Origin: Quercus robur
Lineage: Eukaryota > Streptophyta > Magnoliopsida > Fagales > Fagaceae
Length of the DNA stretch: 64,000 nt
Assembly: GCF_932294415.1 (NCBI RefSeq)
Contig: NC_065535.1
Coordinates: 24,454,782-24,518,781, forward strand
Reading direction: 5' to 3'
The notes beneath the pieces were generated by a model that worked only from the letters and a program-made list of their open reading frames with translations, made no database searches and was not told the DNA's origin. Position 1 is the first letter of the stretch, and each line of letters begins with the position of its first letter. Below, in pieces: positions 1 to 11,548 of this stretch. Position numbers and translations under genes: made by a program.

Positions 1-1340
1 ATTAATTGCATTCTATGTTAAATACAAGTCTTAGGAATTCAAATAACAATCAGATAACAATAGATACTCCTATGAATATTCAAAATACTAACAGATAATC
101 CTAAAGGGACTCAACTTCTTAGAAACTCAAATACAAGTACCAAATCAGATATAACTTTATCTAAATAACATAATTCAAATATGAATGCAACAACAACTCC
201 ATAGTAATCCAAATACTAATTTCAAATGCAATAGCTATCCACCCACGACAATAGCTATCCACAATGCTAAGTCTTCCACGTAATCTTCTCCCTTTCAGTA
301 GTGCACTTCTTTCTTCAGACATCACATTCTACTTCGAAAAAATTCAATTACAAGTTACAACCGTAGGCCATCTTTGATAGAGCTACTATTTTCCTGGCAG
401 AGTACCAACACTTCATATTCTTAGCAATTTTTATGTCAAGCTTTTCTTTATGTAGAACTGTCATGTAATGTGTCTTAGTTGCTATGCTCTTTTCTGAATG
501 TGTCTTAGATCATGGAATGCTTCAAAACATTTTATCCTGTTAACAAGAAAACAAGAGACATATAGCTATTAATCCATCTAAGCTTTGGCCACAATAAATG
601 GGGAAAAATGCATAAAACAAACTCTTGTTCATAAGCTCAATTGTGCCTAAATTTAAATGCAATTTCTGCTTTATTGTATAGATCAGTACAATATTTGTAT
701 AATTTAGAAATGCCCAATTAGAATTAGAGTTCATAAATCAGTAACATATCTGTATAACATTGAAATGCCCAAGAATTAAAGTTCATCTAGAAATATTTGA
801 AGATCTATTAAAAGAAAAAAAAAAAAACATCACCAAATTTTCAAACATTCTTTTGAACCAAAAACCCAGAATATTTGAGGGAGGCCTTAACATATAAAAA
901 TCTAAATTGACTACTTAAAATTTGGGCTAAACTTGTTAAGTATGATTGGTAACAATTCAAGCAAGAAAAAATTTTCCCCTCAAGTTAGCCTATCAAGAGC
1001 CACAGTTTATACCTTTAAAATGAACTACAACACGCAAAATACCCATCTGCAATTTAGGAAAATAACAGGTACCTAAGAAAAATTAGGGCAAAAAGAGAAA
1101 TTTCATAATGATTTTTTTAGCATAGACCAAGCAACACAATTACTTTATAGATGTCAAAGACAACAACACACAACAATTACAAGCAGGCCACTTTCCCTTC
1201 AATCACAACACATTTGGCTGTACCCAAAAACCTCCATTGTTTTATGCACAAGGAAATCTAGTCACTAATAAAAATTGAAACAAAATGGGGGTTTCGGTCA
1301 TTTCTAAAAAGCAAATAAAAAGAGAAGAGACAATACAGAG
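1..1340. other. AT-rich non-coding stretch
   Basis: No exon with convincing codon structure was found on either strand. The first 300 bases contain loosely repeated words, for example two copies of ACAATAGCTATCCAC near 230-262, which looks like a small local duplication. The 64-codon minus-strand open frame near 540-734 has no recognisable motif and is probably chance. Confidence 0.5.
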
Positions 1341-1606
1341 AAAAAGAGGGGTACCAGCGGCCACCAATGGTGTAAACACTGACTATATGCATTGCCACCG
1401 ACAGTAGTGTGGGTGCAAGAAGAAGCTCAGCCAAGTGTGAGCTTTAAAGAACTTTTTTTTTTTTTTTTGAGAAAATTAAAAGAACGAAAAATCAAAGAGA
1501 AAGACAGAGGAACTTTACCAGAACCACCACCGGAATTGGTGGAGCGGAACACGGTGATTGCTACCTGTAGCTATGGAGATTGAGCATCAACTTCTCTCTT
1601 TCCCGA

Positions 1607-1745
1607 TTTTCTCCAAATCCAAACCCTAACCTTCTTTGATTTGGGTCTGAAAAGCATCAATGTCTCTCTCCAGACCCAATTCTCTCCAAACCCCAACCCT
1701 TACTCTCTCTCTGATCTGGGTCTAAAAAGGATGCGAGTGTTTGGG
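1607..1745. repeat. tandem duplication of a ~70-bp leader-like segment
   Basis: Two diverged adjacent copies share the order TCTCCAAA, then CCAACC-like, then GAT(T/C)TGGGTCT(G/A)AAAA. The first begins near 1607 and the second near 1679. It lies beside the 34-bp minisatellite, so the segment has been locally amplified twice. Confidence 0.6.
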
Positions 1746-1820
1746 TGTCGGGAGCTCCGATGGTGAGTTAATGTTTTTTCTTTGTTTTTGTTGATGGGTT
1801 TGAGTTGGGTATGCTAGAAG

Positions 1821-1922
1821 TGGAGACGACGGGCTGACAGGGAGGTAGAGAGAGTGGAGATGACGGGTTGACGGAGAGGTAGAGAGCGTGGAGACGATGG
1901 GTTGACAGAGAGGCAGAAAGTG
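1821..1922. repeat. 34-bp minisatellite, 3 copies
   Basis: Three head-to-tail units begin TGGAGA(C/T)GA at 1821, 1855 and 1889. Each contains GGG(C/T)TGAC and GAGG(T/C)AGA(G/A)AG, with a few substitutions between units. On the minus strand the repeat would lie in the putative 5' leader described above. Confidence 0.85.
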
Positions 1923-2010
1923 TGAAGCGTTAGGGAGAGTAAGGGAAAGAACCCAATTGAAGTGAGAGAGAAAAGAGAGATTTTTAGTGAAATTCAAATT
2001 TTGGGAAGCT

Positions 2011-3230
2011 GAAATGAAAACAGAAGTGAGACACGGATTGCCAACCTGGACGGGTGAGGTGTCAAATATTTAAGCCATTAGATTAAATCTATGGCTGAGA
2101 ATTGAGGTATTGCACGGGATGTGAATTCATAAAAGTGAACCTTATATGTGGGTCATGTATATAAAATTCATATCATATATTTATTATATAATAATAGTTG
2201 AGTTTTAGAAATAGTCGTTGTACCAGGTGGTTATCTTCATTCTTCTCTCCGCGATAAATGGCTACACTTTCTTGAAGATAGTTTACCTAAAATTATATTT
2301 TATTATCAAAATATCAAATGACTCTAAGTGGTATGAGGGCCATTCTACAAAACCTTTTTTTTTTTTTTTTTTTGGATAAGGTACTCACCCAAATCTTAAC
2401 CATTAATTTAGTATTGTTTTAATCATGATCGTTCATTTAATTTTATTGGTAAAATAGTTATCAAGAAAGCAAGTTAGTGTATATAAACCCAAAAAAAAAA
2501 TTTAGATAGTACCTCTCTCATCTTTTGTTCTCCCATTTTCCACGTCTTCCAGGTTGCTTTTTCTCACATTTGGTTTATCATCCAATTGATTTAGTCTCAG
2601 GTGAAGGCTTCTTAAAAAGATCAAAATCCTTTTGATATTGTTAAAGGCAATGATCAAAACGCTAAAACCCTAATTTCACTACCATAGTTTTGTTTCCCTT
2701 TTTTTTAATTAGTTTTTCAGAGATTGCCCACTTGAAAAGCTAGATATATGCAATTTCAACATTTTATTTCATATGATTAGTGTTGATTTTCTTGTGGCTA
2801 TTATGTACAAGGTGGGTGGGGATGAATACTCAATCTTCTTCATGCATCTTCATGCATTTGTGTCGTACTATTGCAAACAGTTTTTAAGTCCTTTTCTGAT
2901 AATTATATCAGTAATATGATCTTTTTCTCTACTCTGTGGCAATGGATTTGGCTTATTTATTTAAATTACGGTTGGTTGGTGCTTGGCACTTAAAGATTGA
3001 TTTTTTTAGGGACAGGAGGTAAATAGATTGAAAATTGCATCAAGATTATTAATTTTAGGGGTGTGAATGTGTTAATAGTGCAAATAGTGATTACTTTTAA
3101 GGTCCCAAAGCAATTATAATTCAGGTTTTTTTTTTAATTTTTTTTTCCTTTGGATAAAATCATAATTCACTTTTATTTTGTGCCATTTACGAGATGTTTT
3201 ACTTAACTATACATTCTAACTGAGAAAGTA
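2011..3230. other. non-coding, no gene seen
   Basis: AT-rich with long T tracts (around 2350, 3127 and 3140). A pyrimidine-rich leader-like stretch occurs at 2515-2570, but no exon follows it. Nothing else could be identified. Confidence 0.5.
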
Positions 3231-3238
3231 GCTGCATG

Positions 3239-4625
3239 CAGGGGCGAAACTAGAGGACTGGGAGGGTTGAAAGAAGAAATTATCTTAAAATTTAGGAGTA
3301 ATTTAGTTACCACCCCAAATTTTATATATATATGCCATTTTCATTTTTAATCCTCAAATATTTCAGGGAAAAAAAAAAACCAAAAATATAAATATAAATT
3401 GGCCCATTCGTTGGCCAATAATTCCTCCAAAATACAAGATTACAAGCAACAAAATAGTTTTAATCAATTCACAATAACATCACAAAAAAAATAAATAAAT
3501 AAAATCCCTAAATCCCTTTTACATGTATTCCTCTTAAATCAGGACTCCTCCAAATAAAAAGAAAAAACAATCTCCTAATTAAACAACCCCCAAAACCTAC
3601 CGCCGTCCCGTTTACTCCCAAATCAAAATCTGAATACATATATTCCAAGTTCCAACAACCACCACCAAAAAAAAAAACCTTACCGCTTAAACGCCGCGCG
3701 CCGGCTGCAAGAAGCGACGACAGGAGCGAATCAAGCCTCCACTCGAACCGCTGCCGCCGTCGCACCAGGTTAGTCCCTCCACAGCTTCACTGGTATTTAT
3801 CTCTCTTTGGCTCTTACCGTGTAGTGAATTATATTCAAGTTTCCATGCACTCTTTAGTAAAAGTTACTGAAGTAGCTTATAGGTTTGTTAATTATATACA
3901 CAGATTGATACCTGTAGATCAACTAAACAAGGAAGAACAGTACGTGTAGTATTGTAGTCGGATTCTCAAAAAAATAATAAAAAAGGGTGTCTACTATTAT
4001 AAAAATTAGGATTGTTATTAGAAAATTGCTTTATATTAAATTTAATTTAATAAAATTTTTTTTTATTGTTTGTTTAATGGAGAGTATTTGTTTGAGCAAA
4101 AAAACTAGGACTTTTTTGTTAGTTATATTTTATTATAATAAGTTAGACAAACTCACGGTTTAATTCGACATCATACACTTTAGTGTTTACTTTTTTTAGA
4201 TGCTATATGAATAGATTATTAAATTTAATATTTAGGTTTTCAAAATGTGTTTAATATTTTGGTTTTCAAAGTGTGAGTAATTTATAGGAAAACCGTCTAC
4301 AATTTATGCATATTTTAAAAGAAAATTTGTTCAAAATTCAAAGGTTACTATTCAAAGTGTGAGTAATTTATAAGGAATATCTTATTAATCAATGCGATGA
4401 AATTCATCCAGAGTATATCAAATCTAGGCCATATCAACATGAAAGTGAGAATTATAAATTGTCTGAAAATGAAAAGCATCCCAAATATTCTTCATGGTTA
4501 GAATATTAGCCAATAACAAATGTTGCCTATTGTTTAGTAAATTATCTCATTAGTAAGCCAACAAGGTTGGGTAGTAGGACGTCTCAAGGTTGCCCCCACT
4601 AGAAAAATTCATGACTTCGCCACTG
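3239..4625 (+). mobile_element. degraded hAT transposon with 8-bp target duplication
   Basis: The left end begins CAGGGGCGAA and the right end, read inverted, begins CAGTGGCGAA, giving a short terminal inverted repeat. The element is flanked by GCTGCATG (3231-3238) and GCTACATG (4626-4633), an 8-bp near-identical direct repeat as expected for the hAT superfamily. Inside, around 4398-4515 on +, a broken frame reads CDEIHPEY...KHPKYSSWLEY, resembling the TTF-type zinc-finger region of ZMYM/hAT transposase-like proteins. No intact transposase remains. A CpG-rich patch at 3690-3770 ends in a donor-like CACCAG/GTTAGT and may be the element's old first exon or a captured fragment. Confidence 0.7.
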
Positions 4626-4633
4626 GCTACATG

Positions 4634-6639
4634 ATTGAAGTCAAAATCTATTACTGAATTGATTGAGCAAGATGTGGTATCTCAAAGTATGCTATTCTTT
4701 ATTTTCCTTAGATATGACAGATTACATAAAATTGCCCAATGATGACCTGTTTAGTTAGTCATACACAGAGGTTTTGACATTTAGATTTTAGTTTTCATGG
4801 GAGATTTGATGTAGGATTTCAATTTTTCATTTATTTTGCTAATTAGATGATCAAATAATATTTGATTTGAAGATGGGGTTGGGGCTATGAAGGGAAAAGG
4901 TATACGGTGTGCACGAGTTGTGAGAATTTATTAACTTGTGAAGCAACTCTGCTACCAAAGAGTGTTTCATAGATTGACTTTCAAAATTTTGGTGGTAGGG
5001 ATCAAATCTGTACTTGGCATACCACTTGTGTTTCTCAAAAAGACCACCATTCTAATTTTTGATTATATGCACTTCAAAACTTTTTTTTTACCGATTTTCA
5101 ATATCCATGTATAGCCCAATTTGTTTTTATTCCAAATAAAGTGGTGGAAGTTTGTATACTAGTCCTGCCTAATCTTTTTGGTTAGCTAATAACTAAACTT
5201 GAAATTGTTTTGTAAATGTGCATTCCTTCAATTATTTGTAACCAAGACAAAGATATGATTGCTAGATGTCAAACCTTAATATTATGTTTAATGCTTATCA
5301 TTGTTTTCCTACTTCATGTTTTTCAGATCAGTATAATAAGTGTTTTCCTAGCTCATATTCTATAGTACCAACAAATTTTTTATTTTTGTTTTTATAGTAC
5401 CCACTTATATCTTAACCATTAGTTTTACTTGTTATAGATAAGAAAAACTGAAAAAGAAGAAACGTACTTCCCAAAAGGATGGTTTGCTGGATGATTGAGG
5501 TTTTTCTTTTCTTTTCTTTTTTTTTTTCTTTTTTTTAACACTTAGAACCTAAAGCTAGGCAGCAAGAAATTTAAAGTGTGGGGATATATGGGCAGTAGCT
5601 TGGGCTTGGTGTTGCTAACTTGGAAAGAGCTGGTGGGTATGTGTGTGTGGGTTAATATACTAGTAAGTTTAAATTCTACAAATTGGGCTGTGAGGTAGCC
5701 ATAGACTTGATCTCCTTAATTGTTTTCTCCTTTAAATATGGTGGTTGCTAGTAGGTTGGGGTTGTTTTTGTCTGGTATGTTTCTAATAGAGTACTTGTTT
5801 TTTATTTGGTTGGTATTGCTTGCACTTACTTTTGTTTATTTTTTATGGCTTGTTGCCATGGTTGTTGGTGCTATGAGTGCAAAAAACTAAAATCAAAGAA
5901 TGCAACAAAAAGATTACAATCGATAAAATGAAATTGAATTTTCAAATTTATTTAATAAAATTGTTAAAGTTCTATTGGGATACGCCAGTGTACAATTTTC
6001 TGTTTAAATTTTCGTTTTATTTATTTAGTTTTTGCTGCAGTTTAATATTGTATTTAGTATTTAGTATATGTTGAACAGAATGTAAAGCAGAATCTATGCC
6101 AATTGAACATAAATCAGAATCTAGGTATCTATGAAATTTGAATTTACCAAATGTATGTATTTATCTAGAATTATGCTATTGCTTACCTTGTTTTTATTTC
6201 ATGCAACTTGATATAGGTTGCTTACCTATAGGAGTATGGTTATAGTAAATAATATTGAAGAGCAAGATGATGTCTATGTTAGTTTCCCTAAAAGACCAAT
6301 TGAACCATATTTTTTGTATGAGTAAGATTTAGGCTATTCATTATGTATCCACTAATATTAATTTTCCAATTGTTATAAGTAAAATAGTCTAATTGATTAA
6401 ATTTGGATTTGCAATATAAAGCAAATAGAATCGATGAAAGCTAAAGGTATTGCCAATAAAATAAGCAAAGCTATAAGTCACATAATAGTTAGATTTTTTT
6501 ACCATATTATTATCAAATATATTGTTTAGTTGACATATTCATTCGCAAACCACGTAAAGTAAGTATTCATCTATGAAACTTTTAACATGCATTAATATTT
6601 ATTAATTTCTTTATGAAACCCTTTTTACCCAATATATAA
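4634..6639. other. non-coding AT-rich stretch
   Basis: No recognisable exon or element ends. The 65-codon open frame at 5877-6074 is Lys/Phe/Leu-rich and looks like AT-biased chance. Simple CTTTT/T tracts lie at 5505-5540. Confidence 0.5.
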
Positions 6640-7430
6640 CACAGATTTCAATAGTACTCAATTTGCCCTGATTGTGTTGGTAAGATAGTGGCTAGCTTAA
6701 ATGAAAGTAAAAAAAATTTGTCATTCTAAGAGTTGGGATTGGGTGGATTTTTTGGATTTAAGGTATATAAGCTTAGATAGAGATCTATGCACATGGTTAA
6801 TTTATAACTTTTAACTAAATTTGTGTTCATTGGATATCTGTGGTAAGAGTTTACCAATATCCATTAGAGATATTAAGTTTATTTTAGGAATAAAGTCAAA
6901 TGGGGTTGATGCCAACAACTTGGACTTAATGTTTTCATTTGTGAGTTGTTTTATGTTGTTTGTCTTGGGTACTTTATTGTGTCCCACAATAAAACCTTGT
7001 GTCAAACGATCTTTATTTTCAATTCTCCAAAATACTTAAGATATTAGAAACTTGAATTGCGTGAAACTTGTATTGAATTTCTTTCGTTCAAGGTGTGCAC
7101 GAATATAAAGACAAGAACCTTGTTGTGCTATTGGTTGTGTTTTGTTGTTAATGGTAAGTTGTGATAAATAGTTACATTCAAAAATATGATTTTGTTGATT
7201 AAATTTCTATAACTCTTTTAATTAAATTTCTATGAACATTTTATACATATTGTAGATGTTTTATTTCAAGCATGTTAACATTGAAATGAATGTTGATCAA
7301 ATGTCCAAACAACCTCAGTCATGTATTTGTTATTAGTGAGACCAAGAAGTTAAGTAAAGAATACAAAAGTTGCATTCGATTGGAAGTTTTGATTGTCTAG
7401 AGGTAATACTTGTATTTATAATATTAAACT
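6640..7430 (+). mobile_element. left arm of a foldback; fragment of a Ulp1/MULE-type TE ORF
   Basis: The open stretch 6821-7039 reads SLDICGKSLPISIRDIKFIL...LFVLGTLLCPTIKPCV. This resembles the uncharacterised conserved region found in plant Mutator-like elements that also carry Ulp1 peptidase domains; the family assignment is from memory of the motif. The first codon is arbitrary and stops lie just upstream, so this is a relic. The same sequence recurs inverted to the right: 6960-7430 matches 7455-7907, and 6640-6900 matches about 11915-11640 on the minus strand. Relative to the right arm this copy lacks roughly 100 bp (the GDIPIKVLEDKL-like segment). Confidence 0.6.
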
Positions 7431-7454
7431 ATTTATTAATAAGTTCAAAACATA

Positions 7455-7907
7455 TTTTAACTTATTAATATATAGTCAAATATTATAAGTACAAGTATTA
7501 CCTTTGGACTATCAAAACTTCCAATCAAATATAACTTCTTGGTCTTGCCAATAACAAATAAATGGCTGAGGTCGTTTGGATATGCATTCAACATTCATTT
7601 CAACATTAATATGCTCAAAATAAAACAACTGTAATATGTTCATAGAAATTTAATCAATAAAATCATATTCTTGAATTTAATTATTTATAACAAATTACCA
7701 TTAAGAACAACACTCAACCATTAATGCCAACATGGTTTTTGTCTTTATATATGTACATACCTTGAACAAGAAAATCCAATACAAGCTTCTCGCAATTCAA
7801 GATATTAACTTTTTAAATATTTTGGAGAATTGAAATAAAAGATCGTTTGACATAAGGTTTTGTTGTGGAACATAATCAAATACTCAAGACAATCAACAAA
7901 ATACAAT
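7455..7907 (-). mobile_element. right arm of the foldback, inner part
   Basis: Inverted copy of 6960-7430 separated by only about 25 bp. Shared landmarks include the words around GATCGTTTGACA, TTGGAGAATTGAA and CTTCCAATC. On the minus strand the end near the LTR element encodes LCSTTKPYVKRSFISILQNI, the diverged partner of the left arm's LCPTIKPCVKRSLFSILQNT. The arm is interrupted at 7907/7908 by the LTR-derived element and resumes at 11549. Confidence 0.75.
7903..7907. repeat. target-site duplication, left copy (ACAAT)
   Basis: The five bases immediately left of the element's TGTTGA terminus are ACAAT. The right flank (11549-11553) is ACAAC, a 4/5 match, as expected for an aged 5-bp LTR-retrotransposon target duplication. 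Confidence 0.6.
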
Positions 7908-9636
7908 TGTTGATACCTTGGAAATAGGCATCTTAATTTTGGCCATTAGATCCTTAATCTCATTTCATCAAAATGATATTGATGTTGTAACGACCAAATC
8001 GACTGGTCATAAACCCTAATTGGACCATCAGATTGAAAGTTATCATTAAATCAAGTTTTAATGTCCTAAATGTACTATCACAAATTGAGTCCAACTATAT
8101 GTGATTATGAACAATTAATTTCAATTGGTTATAATTATAATCAATTTGAGATTAATGACGTGTGATAATTTGATTGGTTAGGTCTACATCTTATGATAAT
8201 GTTGCACACACTTAATTAATTAAATAGTCAAACATTAATTATTTAATAAGTAATTTATGTAATTATATTTTAATTAGGATAAATTTGGAACTAATTAAGT
8301 CTGAAATGGAAGTGATTAGAGTCTATTAATGTTAATTGAAAACTAATTTGAGACCTATTAATGTTAATTATACCAAAATTATATTCTAACAAATGACTTT
8401 TGCTCACCATTTTGTTGATATTTCTAAGAATATTTTGAATCTGTGAGTGAGGCTAATTATTCCAGAAACTAGACATATGGGGCTTCAATTTGAGCACAAG
8501 AACGAGACAATTCGTATCAGAATTAAGTATGATATAAATTTTTGAATTTGGCTCTGCGAGCTGTTACAATAGCTACGTGAAAAACTGAATTTTGCTTGCT
8601 CATCACTCCTACCAATCTTTACATTTAATGCATCAGCTTTCCCCGAAATTTGAAATAGGGTCTAGGTTTATGATTCCTTTTGATCATTTTTCAACCCTTA
8701 TTAAATGACCTTCTATTCATTTTTTTTTTTTCCACTACAACTATATAAATCTCCCATCTTCTTCATTTCAAAGTACACAAAAACACTTTCTCTTCTCCTC
8801 TCTTGAGTTCTAGTGAAGTAGAGTAATCTTGTCATATCTTGGTCTTCTTGAGACTCAAGGTATTGAGCGAGACTCACTCTCCCTCACTTAGTTCTTATTT
8901 TCTACTCCACCCTTAGGACCTTTACCAAGAGTCTCTTCCTCCATCGTGTGGATCTTGCATGTAGATATAATCCATTTCCCTAACTCTTTTTTTTATATTA
9001 CTATGATGAGATTAAGATTAGAGCATGCTAATGTTTATTTAAATTCCTTGAATATGTTTGAATGTTTTTAAATGTTCACATGTTCTTAATTGTTCATCAC
9101 ATGTTCATACATAATACTAGTTTTGATCTTAAATTCACATCAAAAATATGGAAAACATGTTTGTTTCATAATTCTCTCAAATCCTCGAATCTAAGATATT
9201 ATCATTCACACACATTCACTATAATTTATTTTTTAATCCAAATGTAAGTATTAATAAATTGAATTAGGATTTATCACATGCATACACGTTAAATTCAATA
9301 TGCAAATTGATTGATAATATATTGGATTATATGATATGAATATTGGTCATCATAATCTAGAAAACCGGTTTTATCGGGTAAGGTGATGCCTAACACCTTT
9401 TCACCTTGTAACATAGTCTTCGAGCTTAGATCGAGGGTTGATAGACCAACGCTTATCCATGTAATTTTCAATTTCTAGATTGAAACTAGGTAACAAAGTT
9501 ATGTACTTTATCTTAAATTGTATCTAAAACCAAAGTCATGTAATTTCTTATAATCAATGTAAATTCATTTGCAAATCAATAAAATGAGGAATTTTTCAAT
9601 TTTGATTTTTCTTATATATACCAATAATTAAATAAG
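7908..9636 (+). mobile_element. long terminal repeat, forward-facing arm of an inverted-LTR element
   Basis: It starts TGTTGATACC, close to the plant Ty3/gypsy LTR start TGTTGACACCCC. It contains a promoter-like CTATATAAAT at 8741-8750 followed by a CT-rich leader. Further on come the conserved block with AAAACCGG...GGTGATGCCTAACACC (9360-9400) and AATAAA at 9578. It ends at AATTAAATAAG, followed by the primer-binding-site-like TGGCAACTTTG. Compared with its inverted partner it has lost about 60 bp just inside the TGTTGA end. In the TATA-containing segment the two arms agree at roughly 85% by eye, so they are old. The LTR call is from termini and layout; no gag or pol is present. Confidence 0.65.
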
Positions 9637-9765
9637 TGGCAACTTTGTTTTGGTGTTGGGCCAAACTCACGTGAATGAGTGGAGTCTTGTTATTGCCTCT
9701 CGAAGTGAAGGTTCGACTGCTTATATTTTTCTCTTTAGATTATGCATTTTATAATGGAGTCGCCA
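9637..9765. other. 129-bp core between two inverted LTR-like arms, with a PBS-like site at each end
   Basis: The left edge reads TGGCAACTTTG on +. The right edge, on -, reads TGGCGACTCCATTAT, which matches the TGGCGACTC-type primer-binding sites of some plant Ty3/gypsy elements. Each PBS-like site points inward, so the core is the only internal DNA left for both LTRs. No coding potential is seen. Confidence 0.55.
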
Positions 9766-11548
9766 CTTATTTAATTATTAGAAAATAAAATAAGAAAACC
9801 ATAATTGAAAAATTCTTTATTTTATTGATTTGATAATAAATATACATTGATCATAGGAAATTACATGGTTTTAATCCTAGATACAATTTAAGATAAAGTA
9901 CATGGTCTTATTTTCTAGTAACAATCTAGAGATTGAAAATTACATAAATAAGCAGTTGATCTACTAACTCTTGATCTAAACTCAGATGTTATGTTACAAG
10001 ATGGGAAGGTGTTAAGCACCCACCTTGCCCGGCGAAACCGGTCTTCTAGACTATGGTGACTAATATTCATATCATATCATCCAAATCACTCAATTGCATG
10101 TTGAATTTTAATGTGTATGCATGTGATGAATCCTAATTCAATTTATTAATCATTACATTTGAATTGAAAAATAAATTCTAGTAAATGTGTGTGAATGATG
10201 GTATCCTAGATTCAACGATTTGAGATTTATGGAATAAACATGTTTGCCATATTTTTTATATGGATTTAAGATCGAAACTAGTGTTATGTATGAAAATGTG
10301 ATGAACAATCAAGAACATGTGAATAATGCATATAAACATTTAAGAACATTTAAACATATTCAAGGAATTTAAATAAACATTAGCATGCTCTAATCTTAAT
10401 TTCATTATAGTAATATAAAAAACAAGTTAGAGAAAGGGATTATATCTGCATGCAAAATCCACACGATGGAGGAGGAGACTCTTGGTGGAGGTCTTAAGGG
10501 TGGAGTAGAAAAGAAGAACAAAGAGAGGAAGAGCGAGTCTCACTCAATACCTTGAGTCTCAATAAGATCAAGATATTACAAGACTACTTTACTTCACTAG
10601 AACTCAAGAGATGAGAAGAGAGAGTGTTTCTGTGTGTTTTGGAATGGAAACGAGAGAGGATTTATATAGTTGTAGTGGAAAAAATATGAATGGAAGGTCA
10701 TTTAATGAGAATTGACAAATGATCAAAAGGAATCATGAACCTAGACCTTATTTGAGATTTCGGGGAAAGTTAGCGCATTGAATGAAGAGATTGGTGAGAG
10801 TGATAAGCAAGCAAAATTTGGTTTTTCCTGTAGTTATTGTAACAGCCAGCATAGCCAAATTCAAAAATTATATCTTACTCAATTTTGATCGGAATTATCT
10901 TGTACTTGTGCTTAAATTGAAGTCCCGAATGTCTAGTTTCTAGAAAAATTAACCTCATTCACATATTCAAAATATTCTAAGAGATATCAACGAAATGGTG
11001 AGCAGATGTCATTTGTTAGAAAATAATTTTAGCACAATTAACATTAATAGGTCTCCAAATTAGTTTCCAAGTAACATTAATAGGCTCCAATTACCTCCAT
11101 TTCAGATTTAATTGTTCCAAATTTACCATAATTAAAAAGATAATTGAACAAATTACTCATTGAATAATTAATATTTGACTATCTAATTAATTGTGTGCAA
11201 CTTTACCATAAGATTTAGTCCTAGCCAATCAAATTATGACATGTCATTAATCTCAAGTTGGTTATAATTATAATCAATTGAAATCAATTGTTTATGATCA
11301 CATATAGTCAAACTCAATTTGTGATAGTGCATCTCGACCATTAAAACTTGATTTGATGATAACTTTCAATTTGATGGTCTGATTAGGGCTTATGACCAGT
11401 TGATTTGATCGTAATCATATCAAGATCATTTTGATGAAATGAAATTAAGGATCTAATGACCATAATTAAAATTCTTATTTCCAATATAAAATTACTCTTT
11501 TACCTTCCATGTGAGGTTAAATACAGGTTGCAAAATGGGGTGTCAACA
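9766..11548 (-). mobile_element. long terminal repeat, reverse-facing arm of the inverted-LTR element
   Basis: On the minus strand it starts TGTTGACACCCCATTTTGC at 11548, carries CTATATAAAT (complement of 10661-10670) and the ACCGG...AAGGTGGGTGCTTAACACC block (near 10010-10045), and ends AATTAAATAAG next to the PBS-like TGGCGACTCC. It aligns along nearly its whole length with 7908-9636 in inverted orientation. This copy keeps the full canonical 5' end that the left arm has partly lost. Confidence 0.7.

Larger units (their letters stand above)
1340..2010 (-). other. possible 5' end of an unidentified minus-strand gene
   Basis: Read on the minus strand, this stretch looks like a plant 5' leader: a pyrimidine-rich CT leader, AAACCCTAA-like words, and a G/GTAAAG splice-donor-like site near 1527. 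Sequence upstream of it (2050-2120) resembles promoter background. No translatable frame with a known domain is visible, and any coding exons would have to lie to the left, where none was recognised. It could equally be part of a transposon leader. The 91-codon minus-strand frame at 1722-1997 is low-complexity Ser/Pro/Leu and is not called. Confidence 0.2.

Noticed and set aside
1722-1997. 91-codon Ser/Pro-rich minus-strand frame
   Set aside because: Spans the 34-bp minisatellite and leader-like CT-rich DNA; low complexity and no known domain.
7908-11548. Interpretation as a DNA transposon with 1.7-kb terminal inverted repeats
   Set aside because: Arm content (TGTTGACACC start, TATA box, AATAAA, PBS-like site) and the 5-bp flanks fit LTRs better, though without transposase or pol in the core this cannot be excluded.
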